Of a stretch of 64,000 nucleotides of DNA, positions 55,215 to 63,743 are shown one piece after another. This stretch comes from Falsiroseomonas oleicola (GTDB taxonomy: Bacteria > Pseudomonadota > Alphaproteobacteria > Acetobacterales > Acetobacteraceae): assembly GCF_019029495.1 (NCBI RefSeq), contig NZ_JAERQM010000001.1, positions 372,001 through 436,000 on the forward strand, written 5' to 3'. The notes below the pieces were generated by a model that made no database searches, was not told where the DNA came from, and worked only from the letters and a program-made list of their open reading frames with translations. The position numbers and the translations under genes are program-made. Positions within the stretch are counted from its first letter, which is position 1. Every line of letters begins with the position of its first letter.

Positions 55215-56453
55215 ATGTCGCCATCCCCGAACGACCCATCCTCCCCCTTTCGCGGCTGGCACGTGGCCTGGGCGGCCTTCGTGGTCGCGGTGCTGGGCTG
55301 GGGTGTGGGCTTCTACGGCCCACCCATCTTCCTGCTGGCGGTGCAGCAGGCGCGCGGCTGGCCGGTGACGCTGATCGGCGGCGCCATCACCTGCCATTTC
55401 CTGATCGGTGCCGCCGTGGTCGCCTGGCTGCCCGCGCTGCACGGCCGGCTTGGCGTCGCCGGCGGCACCCGGCTGGGTGGGGTGCTGGCTGGGCTCGGCG
55501 TGCTGGGCTGGGCGCTGGCCGCCGAACCCTGGCAGCTTTTCGCCGCCACCCTTCTCAGCGGCGCCGGCTGGGCGCTGACCGGCGGGGCGGCGATCAATGC
55601 CATGGTTGCTCCCTGGTTCAGCCGTCGCCGGCCGGCGGCGCTGAGCCTCGCCTATAACGGCGCCTCGGTGGGCGGGGCGCTGTTCTCCCCGCTCTGGGTG
55701 GCGCTGATCGCCGGGCTTGGATTCACGCAGGCGGCGCTGCTGCTGGGCGGCGTCATGGCCGGGATGCTCTGGTGGCTGTCCGGCCGGTATTTTGCGGCCG
55801 GTCCCGAAGCCTGGGGGCAGCGGCCGGATGGCCTGGTGGTGCCGGTGGCCGGCCCTATGCCGAAACCCGCGCCAACCCTTCCGGGCGCCAGGCTGTGGCG
55901 CGACCGGGGCTTCGTCACGCTGGCGCTGGCGGCGGCGCTGTCGCTCTTCGCGCAGATCGGGCTGATCGTGCACCTCTTCTCCCTGATCGCGGTGCCACTC
56001 GGCGCCCAGGCGGCAGGCTTCGCGGCGGGGCTGGCGACGGGCTGCGCGATCCTGGGCCGCAGCCTGATCGGCTGGCTGATGCCGGAGGCAGCCGACCGCC
56101 GCCGCATCGCCGCCGCCAATTATGGCGTGCAGGCCGTGGGGTCGCTGCTGCTGCTGGCCTCCGGCGGCACGCAGGTCCCGCTGCTACTGGCCGGGCTGGT
56201 GCTGTTCGGGCTCGGGCTGGGCAACGTCACCTCCCTGCCGCCGATGATCGTGCAGCGCGACTTCACGGCGGGCGATGCCGCCCGCGCCGTGGCACTGGTG
56301 ACCGCTTGCGGCCAGGCCGCCTATGCCTTCGCCCCTGCCGGCTTCAGCCTGCTGCGCGACGGCAGCGGATCGCCGGCGCTGTTTCTGGCCGCCGCCGCCT
56401 TGCAACTGGCGGCCGCGGTGGTGGTGCTGGCCGGGCGGCGGGGTGGCGGCTGA
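55215..56453 (+). CDS. MFS transporter
   Basis: A 412-residue inner-membrane transporter of about twelve helices. It starts MSPSPNDPSSPFRGWHVAWA, then GWGVGFYGPPIFLLAV, and the loop APWFSRRRPAALSLAYNGASVGG between helices 4 and 5. A second half follows after the Pro-rich central loop (about 200-225). It resembles MFS carboxylate or OFA-type exporters; the substrate is unknown. ATG 55215. Next to the ArsR gene, a possible regulator. Confidence 0.85.
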   Translation: MSPSPNDPSSPFRGWHVAWAAFVVAVLGWGVGFYGPPIFLLAVQQARGWPVTLIGGAITCHFLIGAAVVAWLPALHGRLGVAGGTRLGGVLAGLGVLGWALAAEPWQLFAATLLSGAGWALTGGAAINAMVAPWFSRRRPAALSLAYNGASVGGALFSPLWVALIAGLGFTQAALLLGGVMAGMLWWLSGRYFAAGPEAWGQRPDGLVVPVAGPMPKPAPTLPGARLWRDRGFVTLALAAALSLFAQIGLIVHLFSLIAVPLGAQAAGFAAGLATGCAILGRSLIGWLMPEAADRRRIAAANYGVQAVGSLLLLASGGTQVPLLLAGLVLFGLGLGNVTSLPPMIVQRDFTAGDAARAVALVTACGQAAYAFAPAGFSLLRDGSGSPALFLAAAALQLAAAVVVLAGRRGGG

Positions 56454-56456
56454 GGA

Positions 56457-57116
56457 TCAGACCTCCGCCGCCACGTGCCGCGTCAGCGCCGCCGTCCACT
56501 GCGCCGAATCACCGTCATGGGGGCTGGCATCGGGTTCCAGGATCGCCAGCGGCAGGCCGGTGTGATGGGCGTCGGCGCTGACCCGGCTGGCATAGGCGAC
56601 GAAGAGGAAGCTGTTGCCCGCCGGGCCGAAGACCGACTCCACCGCCGCCACAACCTCCTGCATCCGCTGGCCGGTCAGCCGAAAGTCCATCGGCTGCGGC
56701 GCCTGGTCCGGCACCCCGGCCAGGTTGTTCTGGGTGTTGGACAGGATGAACAGCCGCCGCGGCAGCGCCCGCAGCGCCAGCATACGGTCCCAGCGCCGTT
56801 GCAGCCGCGCGGCCAGCACCGCGAAGTCCTCGGCATCCGCCATCCTGTCGTGCCACAGCCAGATGCCATGACGCAGCCAGAAGGGCTTCTGGGTCACCCG
56901 CATCTCGCCCGCCCCCGGCGGCACCCGCACCGGCCCCCGCAGCCAGCGCGCCACGGCACCCGGCGGGGCCAGCACCCAGTCGAAAGGCAGGGTGCGGAGC
57001 TGCATCGTCGGGTCCAGCCGGCGGCACAGCAGCTCCGCATTCAGGCTGATATGCCGCGCCGTCTGGCAGGAGGCGCCAAGGCTGACCACCGCCGCCCTTT
57101 CGCCGATCAAAGACAT
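56457..57116 (-). CDS. DUF1796 family, putative cysteine peptidase-like protein
   Basis: A 219-residue protein with VVSLGASCQTARHIS near 10-24 and MQLRTLPFDWVLAPPGAV near 38-55. These match the start of DUF1796 (SLGxxCxxA... SxPFDW), proposed to be papain-like; the Cys is residue 17. A later LFILSNTQNN strand and FLFVAY follow. No signal peptide. Activity is not established. ATG 57116; divergent from the aminotransferase gene. Confidence 0.6.
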   Translation of the reverse strand: MSLIGERAAVVSLGASCQTARHISLNAELLCRRLDPTMQLRTLPFDWVLAPPGAVARWLRGPVRVPPGAGEMRVTQKPFWLRHGIWLWHDRMADAEDFAVLAARLQRRWDRMLALRALPRRLFILSNTQNNLAGVPDQAPQPMDFRLTGQRMQEVVAAVESVFGPAGNSFLFVAYASRVSADAHHTGLPLAILEPDASPHDGDSAQWTAALTRHVAAEV

Positions 57117-57204
57117 GCGGCCGGACCTCTTGGCTATGCCTTCCCTTTTGGTCCGTTTGCGCGGAGAAGGAAAGCGGGGGCGAACCCCGGGGGGAGCAAG
57201 CCAG

Positions 57205-58383
57205 ATGACACCGCGCGGCCGCCATTTCTTCGCCAATCCGGGTCCGACCAATATCCCGGACAGCATCATGCAGGCGGTCAGCCACCACACGGTGGACTTC
57301 AACGGCCCCGACTTCCTCGAAGTCTATGATGCCTGCCTGGAAGGGCTGAAGCGGGTGCTGCGCACGGGCCAGCACCTGTTCATGTACACCGGCACCGGCC
57401 ACGCCGCCTGGGAAGCCACGCTGGTCAACCTGCTGTCGCCCGGCGACCGCATCCTGGTGATCGAGACCGGCCATTTCTCCGAGCATTGGGGCAAGATGGC
57501 CGCCGACCTCGGCATCGAGGTGCAGACACTGGCCGCCGACTGGCGCCTGGGCCTGGATTATGAGGCGCTGCGCGCGGCACTCGCCGCCGACAAGGACCAC
57601 GCCATCAAGGCGGTCTGCGCCGTGCACAACGAGACCTCCACCGGCATGACGCTGGACCTGCCGCGCATCCGGGCGATCCTGGACGAGACGGGGCATCCGG
57701 CGCTGCTGCTGGCGGACATCATCTCCTCGCTCGGCTCCCTCGATTTTCAGTTTGACGCTTGGGGCATCGACGCCGCGGTGGGCGGCAGCCAGAAGGGGCT
57801 GATGCTGCCGGTCGGGTTTTCGTTCAGCGCCGTGTCGGAGAAGGCGATGGCGGCGCACAAGGCCTCCACCTTCCCGAAGCACTACTTCAACTGGACCACC
57901 ATGCTAACCCGCCGCCACCGCAGCTTCATCGGCACCGTGCCGATCGCGCTGATCTACGGGCTGCGGGAGGCGCTGCGCCTGATCGAGCAGGAGGAAGGGC
58001 TGGACAATGTGGTGGCCCGCCATGCGCGGCTGGCGGAGGCCACGCGGCGCTGCGTGCGGCACTGGTCCGGCAATAACGGCCCGCAACTGTTCTGCCTGTC
58101 GCCGGAGCGCGTCTCCGATTCCGTCACCTCCATCCTGATGCCGGAGGGGCATGATGCGGAGGCACTCCGCCGCCGCGTCGGCAGCATGAATGTGGCGCTG
58201 GGCACCGGGCTCAGCCGGCTGAACGGCAAGGTGTTCCGCATCGGCCATCTGGGCGACCTGAACGAGCCGATGCTGCTGGGCACGCTGGCCTCGACGGAAA
58301 TCGGATTGCGGCTGCAGGGCGTGCCGCACAGCCCCGGCGGGGTGGAGGCGGCGATCGCCTATCTGGCGGAGACGGCGCCCTGA
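57205..58383 (+). CDS. Serine-glyoxylate / alanine-glyoxylate aminotransferase family protein
   Basis: A 392-residue class V PLP aminotransferase. Early GRHFFANPGPTNIPDSI, MYTGTGHAAWEATLVNLLSPGD near 61-82, DIISSLGSLDFQFDAWGIDA near 172-191, and GGSQKGLM with the PLP lysine at 197. The C-terminal GLSRLNGKVFRIGHLGDLNE is typical of the serine-glyoxylate group. It would feed glyoxylate and serine metabolism, and a glycolate-oxidase-like gene is at the other end of the window. ATG 57205 follows GGGGGGAGC. Confidence 0.88.
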   Translation: MTPRGRHFFANPGPTNIPDSIMQAVSHHTVDFNGPDFLEVYDACLEGLKRVLRTGQHLFMYTGTGHAAWEATLVNLLSPGDRILVIETGHFSEHWGKMAADLGIEVQTLAADWRLGLDYEALRAALAADKDHAIKAVCAVHNETSTGMTLDLPRIRAILDETGHPALLLADIISSLGSLDFQFDAWGIDAAVGGSQKGLMLPVGFSFSAVSEKAMAAHKASTFPKHYFNWTTMLTRRHRSFIGTVPIALIYGLREALRLIEQEEGLDNVVARHARLAEATRRCVRHWSGNNGPQLFCLSPERVSDSVTSILMPEGHDAEALRRRVGSMNVALGTGLSRLNGKVFRIGHLGDLNEPMLLGTLASTEIGLRLQGVPHSPGGVEAAIAYLAETAP

Positions 58384-58832
58384 TCCGCCGCGCCACCCGG
58401 GCGGAGGCCCCTGCCCTCGCCGCGCTGGTCGAGCGCGCCTATGCGCCCTGGCTGCCGGTGACGGTCAGCCGGCCGCTGCCGATGGATGACGACTACGCGG
58501 CGCGCTGCGAGGCCGGCGAGGCCTTTTGTCTGTGGCAGGACGAAAAACTGGCCGCGCTGATCGTGCTGGTGGATGGGCCCGGCCATCTCTGGATCGACAA
58601 CGTCGCGGTGGAGCCGGCCTTGAAGGGCCAGGGCCTCGGCCGGACCCTCATGGCCTTTGCCGAGGCGGAGGCGCAGCGGCGCGGCCTGCCCGAACTGCGC
58701 CTGCTGACCAATGCGCTGATGGCGGCGAACATCGCTCTCTACACGCGGCTCGGCTTCATGGAGACGGAGCGGCGGACGGAGAAGGGACGCGCGCGAGTCT
58801 ATATGGCGAAGCGGCTTCAGCCCTCCGGCTGA
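58380..58832 (+). CDS. GNAT family N-acetyltransferase
   Basis: A 150-residue GNAT protein: IRRATRAEAPALAALVERAY at the start, then WIDNVAVEPALKGQGLGRTLM (acetyl-CoA loop GQGLGR near 85) and IALYTRLGFMETERR. The N-terminal strand is only encoded if translation starts at CTG 58380, which overlaps the upstream TGA (CTGA). No ATG, GTG or TTG lies between that stop and the GTG at 58458. A GTG start would delete 26 residues of the fold. The substrate is unknown. The end overlaps the convergent aroA by 16 bp. Confidence 0.75.
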   Translation: MIRRATRAEAPALAALVERAYAPWLPVTVSRPLPMDDDYAARCEAGEAFCLWQDEKLAALIVLVDGPGHLWIDNVAVEPALKGQGLGRTLMAFAEAEAQRRGLPELRLLTNALMAANIALYTRLGFMETERRTEKGRARVYMAKRLQPSG

Positions 58833-60058
58833 ACCGCCACGCCGAGGCTTTCCAGATCGCGCCAGTAATCCGGATAGGTTTTCGCGACGCAGCCCGGGTC
58901 CAGGATGGTCACGCCCGGCACCATCAGCCCGACCAGCGCCATGCTCATGGCGATGCGGTGGTCGCCATAGGTCTCGATCCGCGCAGGCCGGAAGTTGTCC
59001 CGGGATTGCGGCGTCACCAGCAGGTCGTCGCCCAGCTCCACCGCCAGGCCCGGGGCCAGGCGCGACAATTCGGTGGCCATCGCCGCCACCCGGTCGCATT
59101 CCTTCACCCGCAGATTGGCGATGCCGGTGAAGCGCACGGGCGTCGCGTTGAAGGCCGCCAGCGCCGCCAGGGTCGGCACCGCATCCTGCATCTGCGACCC
59201 CTCGATCTCCGCCGGCAGATGCGGAAACATCCGGATCAGCGCCTGGGCCTGCGCATCCGGCTGGGTGAAGTCCTGGGTGCCGAGGTCGATGGAGCCGCCG
59301 GTCAGCACCTCGGCCGCCCAGAGATAGGTCGCGGCGGAGGCATCCGGCTCGACATGCAGGTCGGCCGCGCGATAGCCGCCGGGCTGCACCACCCAGGACG
59401 CGGCACTCTCCTGCGCCACCACCGCGCCGAAATGGCGCATGGCCGCGACGGTCAGGTCGATATAGCCGCGCGCCCCGATCGCATCGCCGGCCAGCGAGAC
59501 CCGCACCGGCCGCGCACCGCAGGCCGCCAGCATCAGCAGGGCAGAGACATACTGGCTGGACAGGCCGGCATCCACCGTCACCGCCTCACCCGCAAAACCG
59601 CCGCGGCCCTGCACGGTCACCGGCGGGCAGCCCGTGGGGGCGGAGGTCTCAACGCCGAGCGTGGCCAGCGCGGCCAGCAGCGGGCCGATGGGGCGCTTCT
59701 GCATATGGGCGTCGCCGGTCAGCACCACCGGCCCATCGGCCAGCGCGGCGGCGGCGGTCAGGAAGCGCGTCGCGGTGCCGGCATTGCCGAGGAACAGCGG
59801 CGCTTCCGGCGCGCGCAGCCGGCCGCTGCCCGTCACCACGAAGCCGGTCGCATCCGGCTCCTCCACCGTCACGCCCATGGCGCGCAGGGCCTCCGCCATA
59901 TGCCGGGTGTCGTCGCTTTTCAGCGCCCCGGTGATGCGGCTGGTGCCGCGCGCCAGCGCCGCCAGCAGCAGCGCCCGGTTGGTGATGGATTTCGACCCCG
60001 GCGGCGCCACGCGCCCGCGCAGCGGATGGCCGGGCGGCACAATGGTCAGCGCCGCCAT
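58817..60058 (-). CDS. aroA: 3-phosphoshikimate 1-carboxyvinyltransferase (EPSP synthase)
   Basis: A 413-residue enzyme joining PEP to shikimate-3-phosphate in aromatic amino acid synthesis. PGSKSITNR is at 20-28 (Lys23), LFLGNAGTATRF near 88-99, NLRVKECDRVAAMATEL near 308-325, and YGDHRIAM near 350. The Gly of LFLGNAGTA (glyphosate contact) is present; the motif continues TRFL rather than the TMRPL of E. coli. Cluster with gshA, 2 bp after its stop; convergent overlap with the GNAT gene. Confidence 0.95.
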   Translation of the reverse strand: MAALTIVPPGHPLRGRVAPPGSKSITNRALLLAALARGTSRITGALKSDDTRHMAEALRAMGVTVEEPDATGFVVTGSGRLRAPEAPLFLGNAGTATRFLTAAAALADGPVVLTGDAHMQKRPIGPLLAALATLGVETSAPTGCPPVTVQGRGGFAGEAVTVDAGLSSQYVSALLMLAACGARPVRVSLAGDAIGARGYIDLTVAAMRHFGAVVAQESAASWVVQPGGYRAADLHVEPDASAATYLWAAEVLTGGSIDLGTQDFTQPDAQAQALIRMFPHLPAEIEGSQMQDAVPTLAALAAFNATPVRFTGIANLRVKECDRVAAMATELSRLAPGLAVELGDDLLVTPQSRDNFRPARIETYGDHRIAMSMALVGLMVPGVTILDPGCVAKTYPDYWRDLESLGVAVQPEG

Positions 60059-60060
60059 GG

Positions 60061-61404
60061 TCAGGCCTCGGACTCGGCGAAGATGCGGGAGACGTCCCCG
60101 CCCCAGGCGGTTTCCCAGCGCTGAAGCCAGCGTTCGGCCTGGGTGATGCCGGATTCGGCGATCTCGGCCAGCGGCGCCAGGTAGACCTCCTCGCCCAGCC
60201 CCCGCGCCTTCAGCCCTTCCCGCGCTATCGCCACCGCGTCGCGGGCGATGGCCTGCAGGGTGCGGCCGCGGATGGTGGCGGACAGCGCCTGGGCCGGCAC
60301 GGCCTGGCGCAGCAGCTTCATCTCCTCCACCGTCCAGCCGCGGATCAGCCCGGCGGCGGCCTTCTGGGCGGCGTCGTCATACAGAAGGCCGGTCCAGAAG
60401 GCGGGCTTCGCCATCAGCATCGCTGGGCTGCCGGCATCGGCGCCGCGCATTTCCAGGAAGCGCTTGAGGCGGACATCGGTGAAGACGGTGGTGACGTGGT
60501 CGGCCCAGTCGCCCATCGTCGGCTCGTGCCCGGCCAGCTTCTCCGCACGCCCCTCCAGGAAGGCGCGGAAGGGCACGCCGGCGGCGTCGATGTATTTCCC
60601 GTCCCGCATGATGAAATACATCGGCACGTCGAGGACGAATTCGGCAAAGCGCTCGAAGCCGAAACCCTCCTCGAAGGCCACGGCCGGGATGCCGGTGCGG
60701 TCCGGGTCGGTATCCGTCCAGACCCGCCCGCGCAGCGTCAGAAGTCCGGAGGGCTTGCCCTCCAGGAACGGCGAATTGGCGAACATCGCGGTGGCCAGCG
60801 GCTGCAGCGCGAGGCTGATGCGCAGCTTCTCCACCATGTCGGCCTCGTCGCCGAAGTCGAGGTTCACCTGCACCGTGCAGGTGCGCAGCATCATGTCGAG
60901 CCCCATGCCGCCGACCAGCGGCATGTAGCGCCGCATGATCGCGTAGCGGCCCTTGGGCATCCAGGGCATATCTTCCCGCGTTGCCAGCGGATGGAAGCCG
61001 AGCGGCGCGAAGCCGAGGCCGAGCGGCCCGGCGATCTCATGCACCTCCCGCAGATGCTCTGCGAGTTCCACGCGGCCGGCATGCAGGTCCTCGACCGGCG
61101 CGCCGGACAGTTCGAACTGCCCGCCCGGCTCCAGGCTGACGGAGCCGCCATCCCGCTTCAGCCCGATGACGTTGCCGGCGTCGAGAATCGGTTCCCAGCC
61201 CTTGCCCTGCAGCCCCTCCAGCATCGCCTTGATGCCGCCGGGCTCGTAGGGCGGCGGGGCGAAGCCATCTCGGAAAAATCCGAACTTCTCGTGCTCGGTG
61301 CCGATCCGCCAGGCAGACTTCGCCTTGCTGCCGGCCGCGAACCACTCGGCCAGTTGGCGCGTGGCAGTGATCGGCGTCAGATCGGCCTCGCCGGGATTCG
61401 ACAT
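60061..61404 (-). CDS. gshA: Glutamate-cysteine ligase
   Basis: A 447-residue enzyme for the first step of glutathione synthesis, of the alphaproteobacterial/plant type. GTEHEKFGFFRDG near 36-48 (nucleotide-binding Glu), SLEPGGQFELSGAP near 90-103, and GRYAIMRRYMP with the later TCTVQVNLDFGDE. Normal length. It lies just upstream of aroA, probably one operon, and 49 bp after rsmE. Confidence 0.95.
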   Translation of the reverse strand: MSNPGEADLTPITATRQLAEWFAAGSKAKSAWRIGTEHEKFGFFRDGFAPPPYEPGGIKAMLEGLQGKGWEPILDAGNVIGLKRDGGSVSLEPGGQFELSGAPVEDLHAGRVELAEHLREVHEIAGPLGLGFAPLGFHPLATREDMPWMPKGRYAIMRRYMPLVGGMGLDMMLRTCTVQVNLDFGDEADMVEKLRISLALQPLATAMFANSPFLEGKPSGLLTLRGRVWTDTDPDRTGIPAVAFEEGFGFERFAEFVLDVPMYFIMRDGKYIDAAGVPFRAFLEGRAEKLAGHEPTMGDWADHVTTVFTDVRLKRFLEMRGADAGSPAMLMAKPAFWTGLLYDDAAQKAAAGLIRGWTVEEMKLLRQAVPAQALSATIRGRTLQAIARDAVAIAREGLKARGLGEEVYLAPLAEIAESGITQAERWLQRWETAWGGDVSRIFAESEA

Positions 61405-61453
61405 GCGCTGCGTTCTCTTCCTGGCGTGCGGCCGAGGCGGGTGCCCCGGTCGT

Positions 61454-62173
61454 TCAGGCCCAATCGCCCAGCAACGCCTGAAGCGCCGCGAGCCCGGCCA
61501 CAGCCGCGGTCTCGGCCCGGAGGATCCGGGGCCCGAGTGCGGCCGGCACTACAAAGGGCCGCCGGCGCAGGTCGTCAAGCTCCGCCGCCGTGAACCCCCC
61601 CTCCGGCCCGACCAGCAGGGCGATGGGCGAGCCGGGCGGCACTGGCAGGGCGCGGGGCGGTTCGGCCCGGCTGCGCTCCATCGCCACCACCAGCTTCGCG
61701 CCGTTCCAGCCATCCAGCACCCGGTGCAGCGGCTGGGCCTCCGCCACCTCCGGCACGGTCAGCCGCTCGCATTGCTCGGCGGCGGCGCGGGCGATGCCGG
61801 TCAGGCGCGTGGCATTGGCGCGGTCGGCGACGCTGCGCTGGGTCAGCACCGGCTGGATCAGCGTGGCGCCGAGTTCCGTCGCCTTTTCCACCACCCAGTC
61901 CATCGGCTCGCGCTTCAGGGCGGCGATCACCAGCCGGCATTCGGGCTCCGCCGCCGGGGGGCGGGTCTGGGTGGTGACGGCGAATCGGGCACGATCCTTG
62001 CGGATCGAGTCGATGGTCGCCGCCCACTCCCCGTCCCGCACATTGAACAGGCGCACGGGGTCGCCCGGGCCGCGCCGCAGCACCGTGCCGATATGATGCG
62101 CCTGGCCGGGCGCGGCCTCCACCAGGGCACCCTCGGCCAAGGGCTGATCGACGAAGAGACGGGGGATGGACAT
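61454..62173 (-). CDS. rsmE: 16S rRNA (uracil1498-N3)-methyltransferase
   Basis: A 239-residue SPOUT enzyme: RLFVDQPLAEGALVEAAPGQAHHIGTVLR-type N-terminal PUA-like domain, then the knot with PIALLVGPEGGFTAAELDDL near 188-207 and LGPRILRAETAAVAGLAALQ near 213-232. It methylates U1498 in the decoding region. Divergent from ubiA with a 29-bp gap. Confidence 0.95.
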   Translation of the reverse strand: MSIPRLFVDQPLAEGALVEAAPGQAHHIGTVLRRGPGDPVRLFNVRDGEWAATIDSIRKDRARFAVTTQTRPPAAEPECRLVIAALKREPMDWVVEKATELGATLIQPVLTQRSVADRANATRLTGIARAAAEQCERLTVPEVAEAQPLHRVLDGWNGAKLVVAMERSRAEPPRALPVPPGSPIALLVGPEGGFTAAELDDLRRRPFVVPAALGPRILRAETAAVAGLAALQALLGDWA

Positions 62174-62202
62174 GCGGGGCCTCCACGGACAGGTATAGGA
62201 CG

Positions 62203-63102
62203 ATGAGCGGTTGGACCGATATCCGTGCTTCCGGCTGGGTGGCGCGCCTGCCCCCCGGCTGGCGCCCCTATGCGCTGCTCGGCCGATTCGATCGGCCGAT
62301 CGGCGCCTGGCTGCTGCTGCTGCCCGGCTTCTGGGCCTTCGCGATGGTGGCGCCGGGATGGGCGGAGGGGCTGCGCCTGGCGCTGATCTTCACCATCGGC
62401 GCCTTCGCCATGCGGGCGGCGGGCTGCGTGGTGAACGACCTGTGGGACCGCGACCTGGACCGCCAGGTGGAACGCACCCGCGGAAGGCCGCTGGCCGCCG
62501 GCACCGTGACGCCCTTGCGGGCGATGGTCTTCCTGGCGGCGCTTTGCCTGGTGGGGCTGCTGGTGCTGGTGCAGCTGCCTCCGGCGGCGATTTATGTCGG
62601 CCTCGGCTCGCTGCTGCTGATCGCGCTGTATCCGCTGGCCAAGCGGGTGACGGATTGGCCGCAGGCGGTGCTGGGCCTCGTCTTCTCCTGGGCCGCGCCC
62701 ACGGGCTATGCGGCGGCGACCGGCGGGCTCGGCTGGCCGGCGCTGCTGCTCTGGGCCGCCGGCTTCTTCTGGATTCTGGGCTATGACACGATCTATGCGC
62801 ACCAGGACCGCGTGGACGATGCCAAGGTCGGGGTCCGCAGCACGGCGCTGCGGCTGGGCGCCGGCACCGGGCGGTTCCTGACCCTCTGCTACGCGGCGAT
62901 GATGCTTCTGCTGGTGGCCGCCGGCTGGGTTGCCGGGCTGCACTGGCTGTTCCTGCCGGCGCTGCTGCCGGCGGCGGCGCTGCTGGCCCGGCAGGTGGTG
63001 ACGCTGGATATCGACGACCCGGCGCGCTGCCTGATGCTGTTCCGCTCGAACCGGGAGGTCGGCTTCGCCATCGCCCTGGCCTTCCTGGCCGGACGGCTGT
63101 GA
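62203..63102 (+). CDS. ubiA: 4-hydroxybenzoate polyprenyltransferase
   Basis: A 299-residue membrane enzyme that attaches the polyprenyl tail in ubiquinone synthesis. The first Asp-rich motif NDLWDRDLD is at 78-86, the second is DTIYAHQDRVDD near 195-206, and eight or nine hydrophobic helices are seen. ATG 62203 follows ATAGGACG. The stop overlaps the next start (GTGA). Confidence 0.95.
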   Translation: MSGWTDIRASGWVARLPPGWRPYALLGRFDRPIGAWLLLLPGFWAFAMVAPGWAEGLRLALIFTIGAFAMRAAGCVVNDLWDRDLDRQVERTRGRPLAAGTVTPLRAMVFLAALCLVGLLVLVQLPPAAIYVGLGSLLLIALYPLAKRVTDWPQAVLGLVFSWAAPTGYAAATGGLGWPALLLWAAGFFWILGYDTIYAHQDRVDDAKVGVRSTALRLGAGTGRFLTLCYAAMMLLLVAAGWVAGLHWLFLPALLPAAALLARQVVTLDIDDPARCLMLFRSNREVGFAIALAFLAGRL

Positions 63103-63743
63103 GGGACCCGGAAAACTTCATCCGCGCCCATACCGTCATCGCCCGCCCGGCTCTGGTGCCGGAGATCGCGCTGCACCTCGCCACCGAGATCACCCCGATC
63201 TGGCAGGCCACCGAATCCTGGCTCGCCCAGGAAGGCATCGAGCCGCCCTTCTGGGCCTTCGCCTGGCCCGGCGGCCTGGCTCTGGCCCGCACGGTGCTGG
63301 ACCAGCCGGGGCTGGTCGCCGGCAAGCGCGTGCTGGATTTCGCCGCCGGCTGCGGCATCGGCGCCATCGCAGCCGCCCTGGCCGGGGCCGCGATGGTGGA
63401 GGCGGCGGAGATCGACCCGCTGGCGCTGGCCGCCACCCGGCTGAACGCCGCGCTGAACGGCGTGGCGGTGGCGACGCCGGATGGCGACGTGGTGGGCAGC
63501 GCCTGCCGCTGGGACCTGATCCTGGCCGGCGACGTCTGCTACGAGGCCCCCATGACCGGCCATATCCTGCCCTGGCTGCGCGCCATGGCCGGCGCGGGGG
63601 CGGAGGTCTGGATCGCCGATCCCGGCCGCGCCTATCTGCCCAAGGACGGCATGGCCCTGATCTCCACCCACCGCGTGGCGACGACGCGGGAGCTGGAGGA
63701 CCGGGAGCTGCGGGAGGTCACCATCCACCGCCTGCTGCCCTGA
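63099..63743 (+). CDS. Class I SAM methyltransferase, ETF-beta lysine methyltransferase-like
   Basis: A 214-residue methyltransferase: ITPIWQATESWLAQEGIEPPFWAFAWPGG before the SAM fold, motif I DFAAGCGIG at 80-88, and DVCYE at 145-149, the DxxYE mark of the METTL20/ETFBKMT group that modifies electron-transfer flavoprotein beta. Three acyl-CoA dehydrogenases in the window would pass electrons to ETF. The GTG start 63099 overlaps ubiA. Confidence 0.8.
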   Translation: MRDPENFIRAHTVIARPALVPEIALHLATEITPIWQATESWLAQEGIEPPFWAFAWPGGLALARTVLDQPGLVAGKRVLDFAAGCGIGAIAAALAGAAMVEAAEIDPLALAATRLNAALNGVAVATPDGDVVGSACRWDLILAGDVCYEAPMTGHILPWLRAMAGAGAEVWIADPGRAYLPKDGMALISTHRVATTRELEDRELREVTIHRLLP

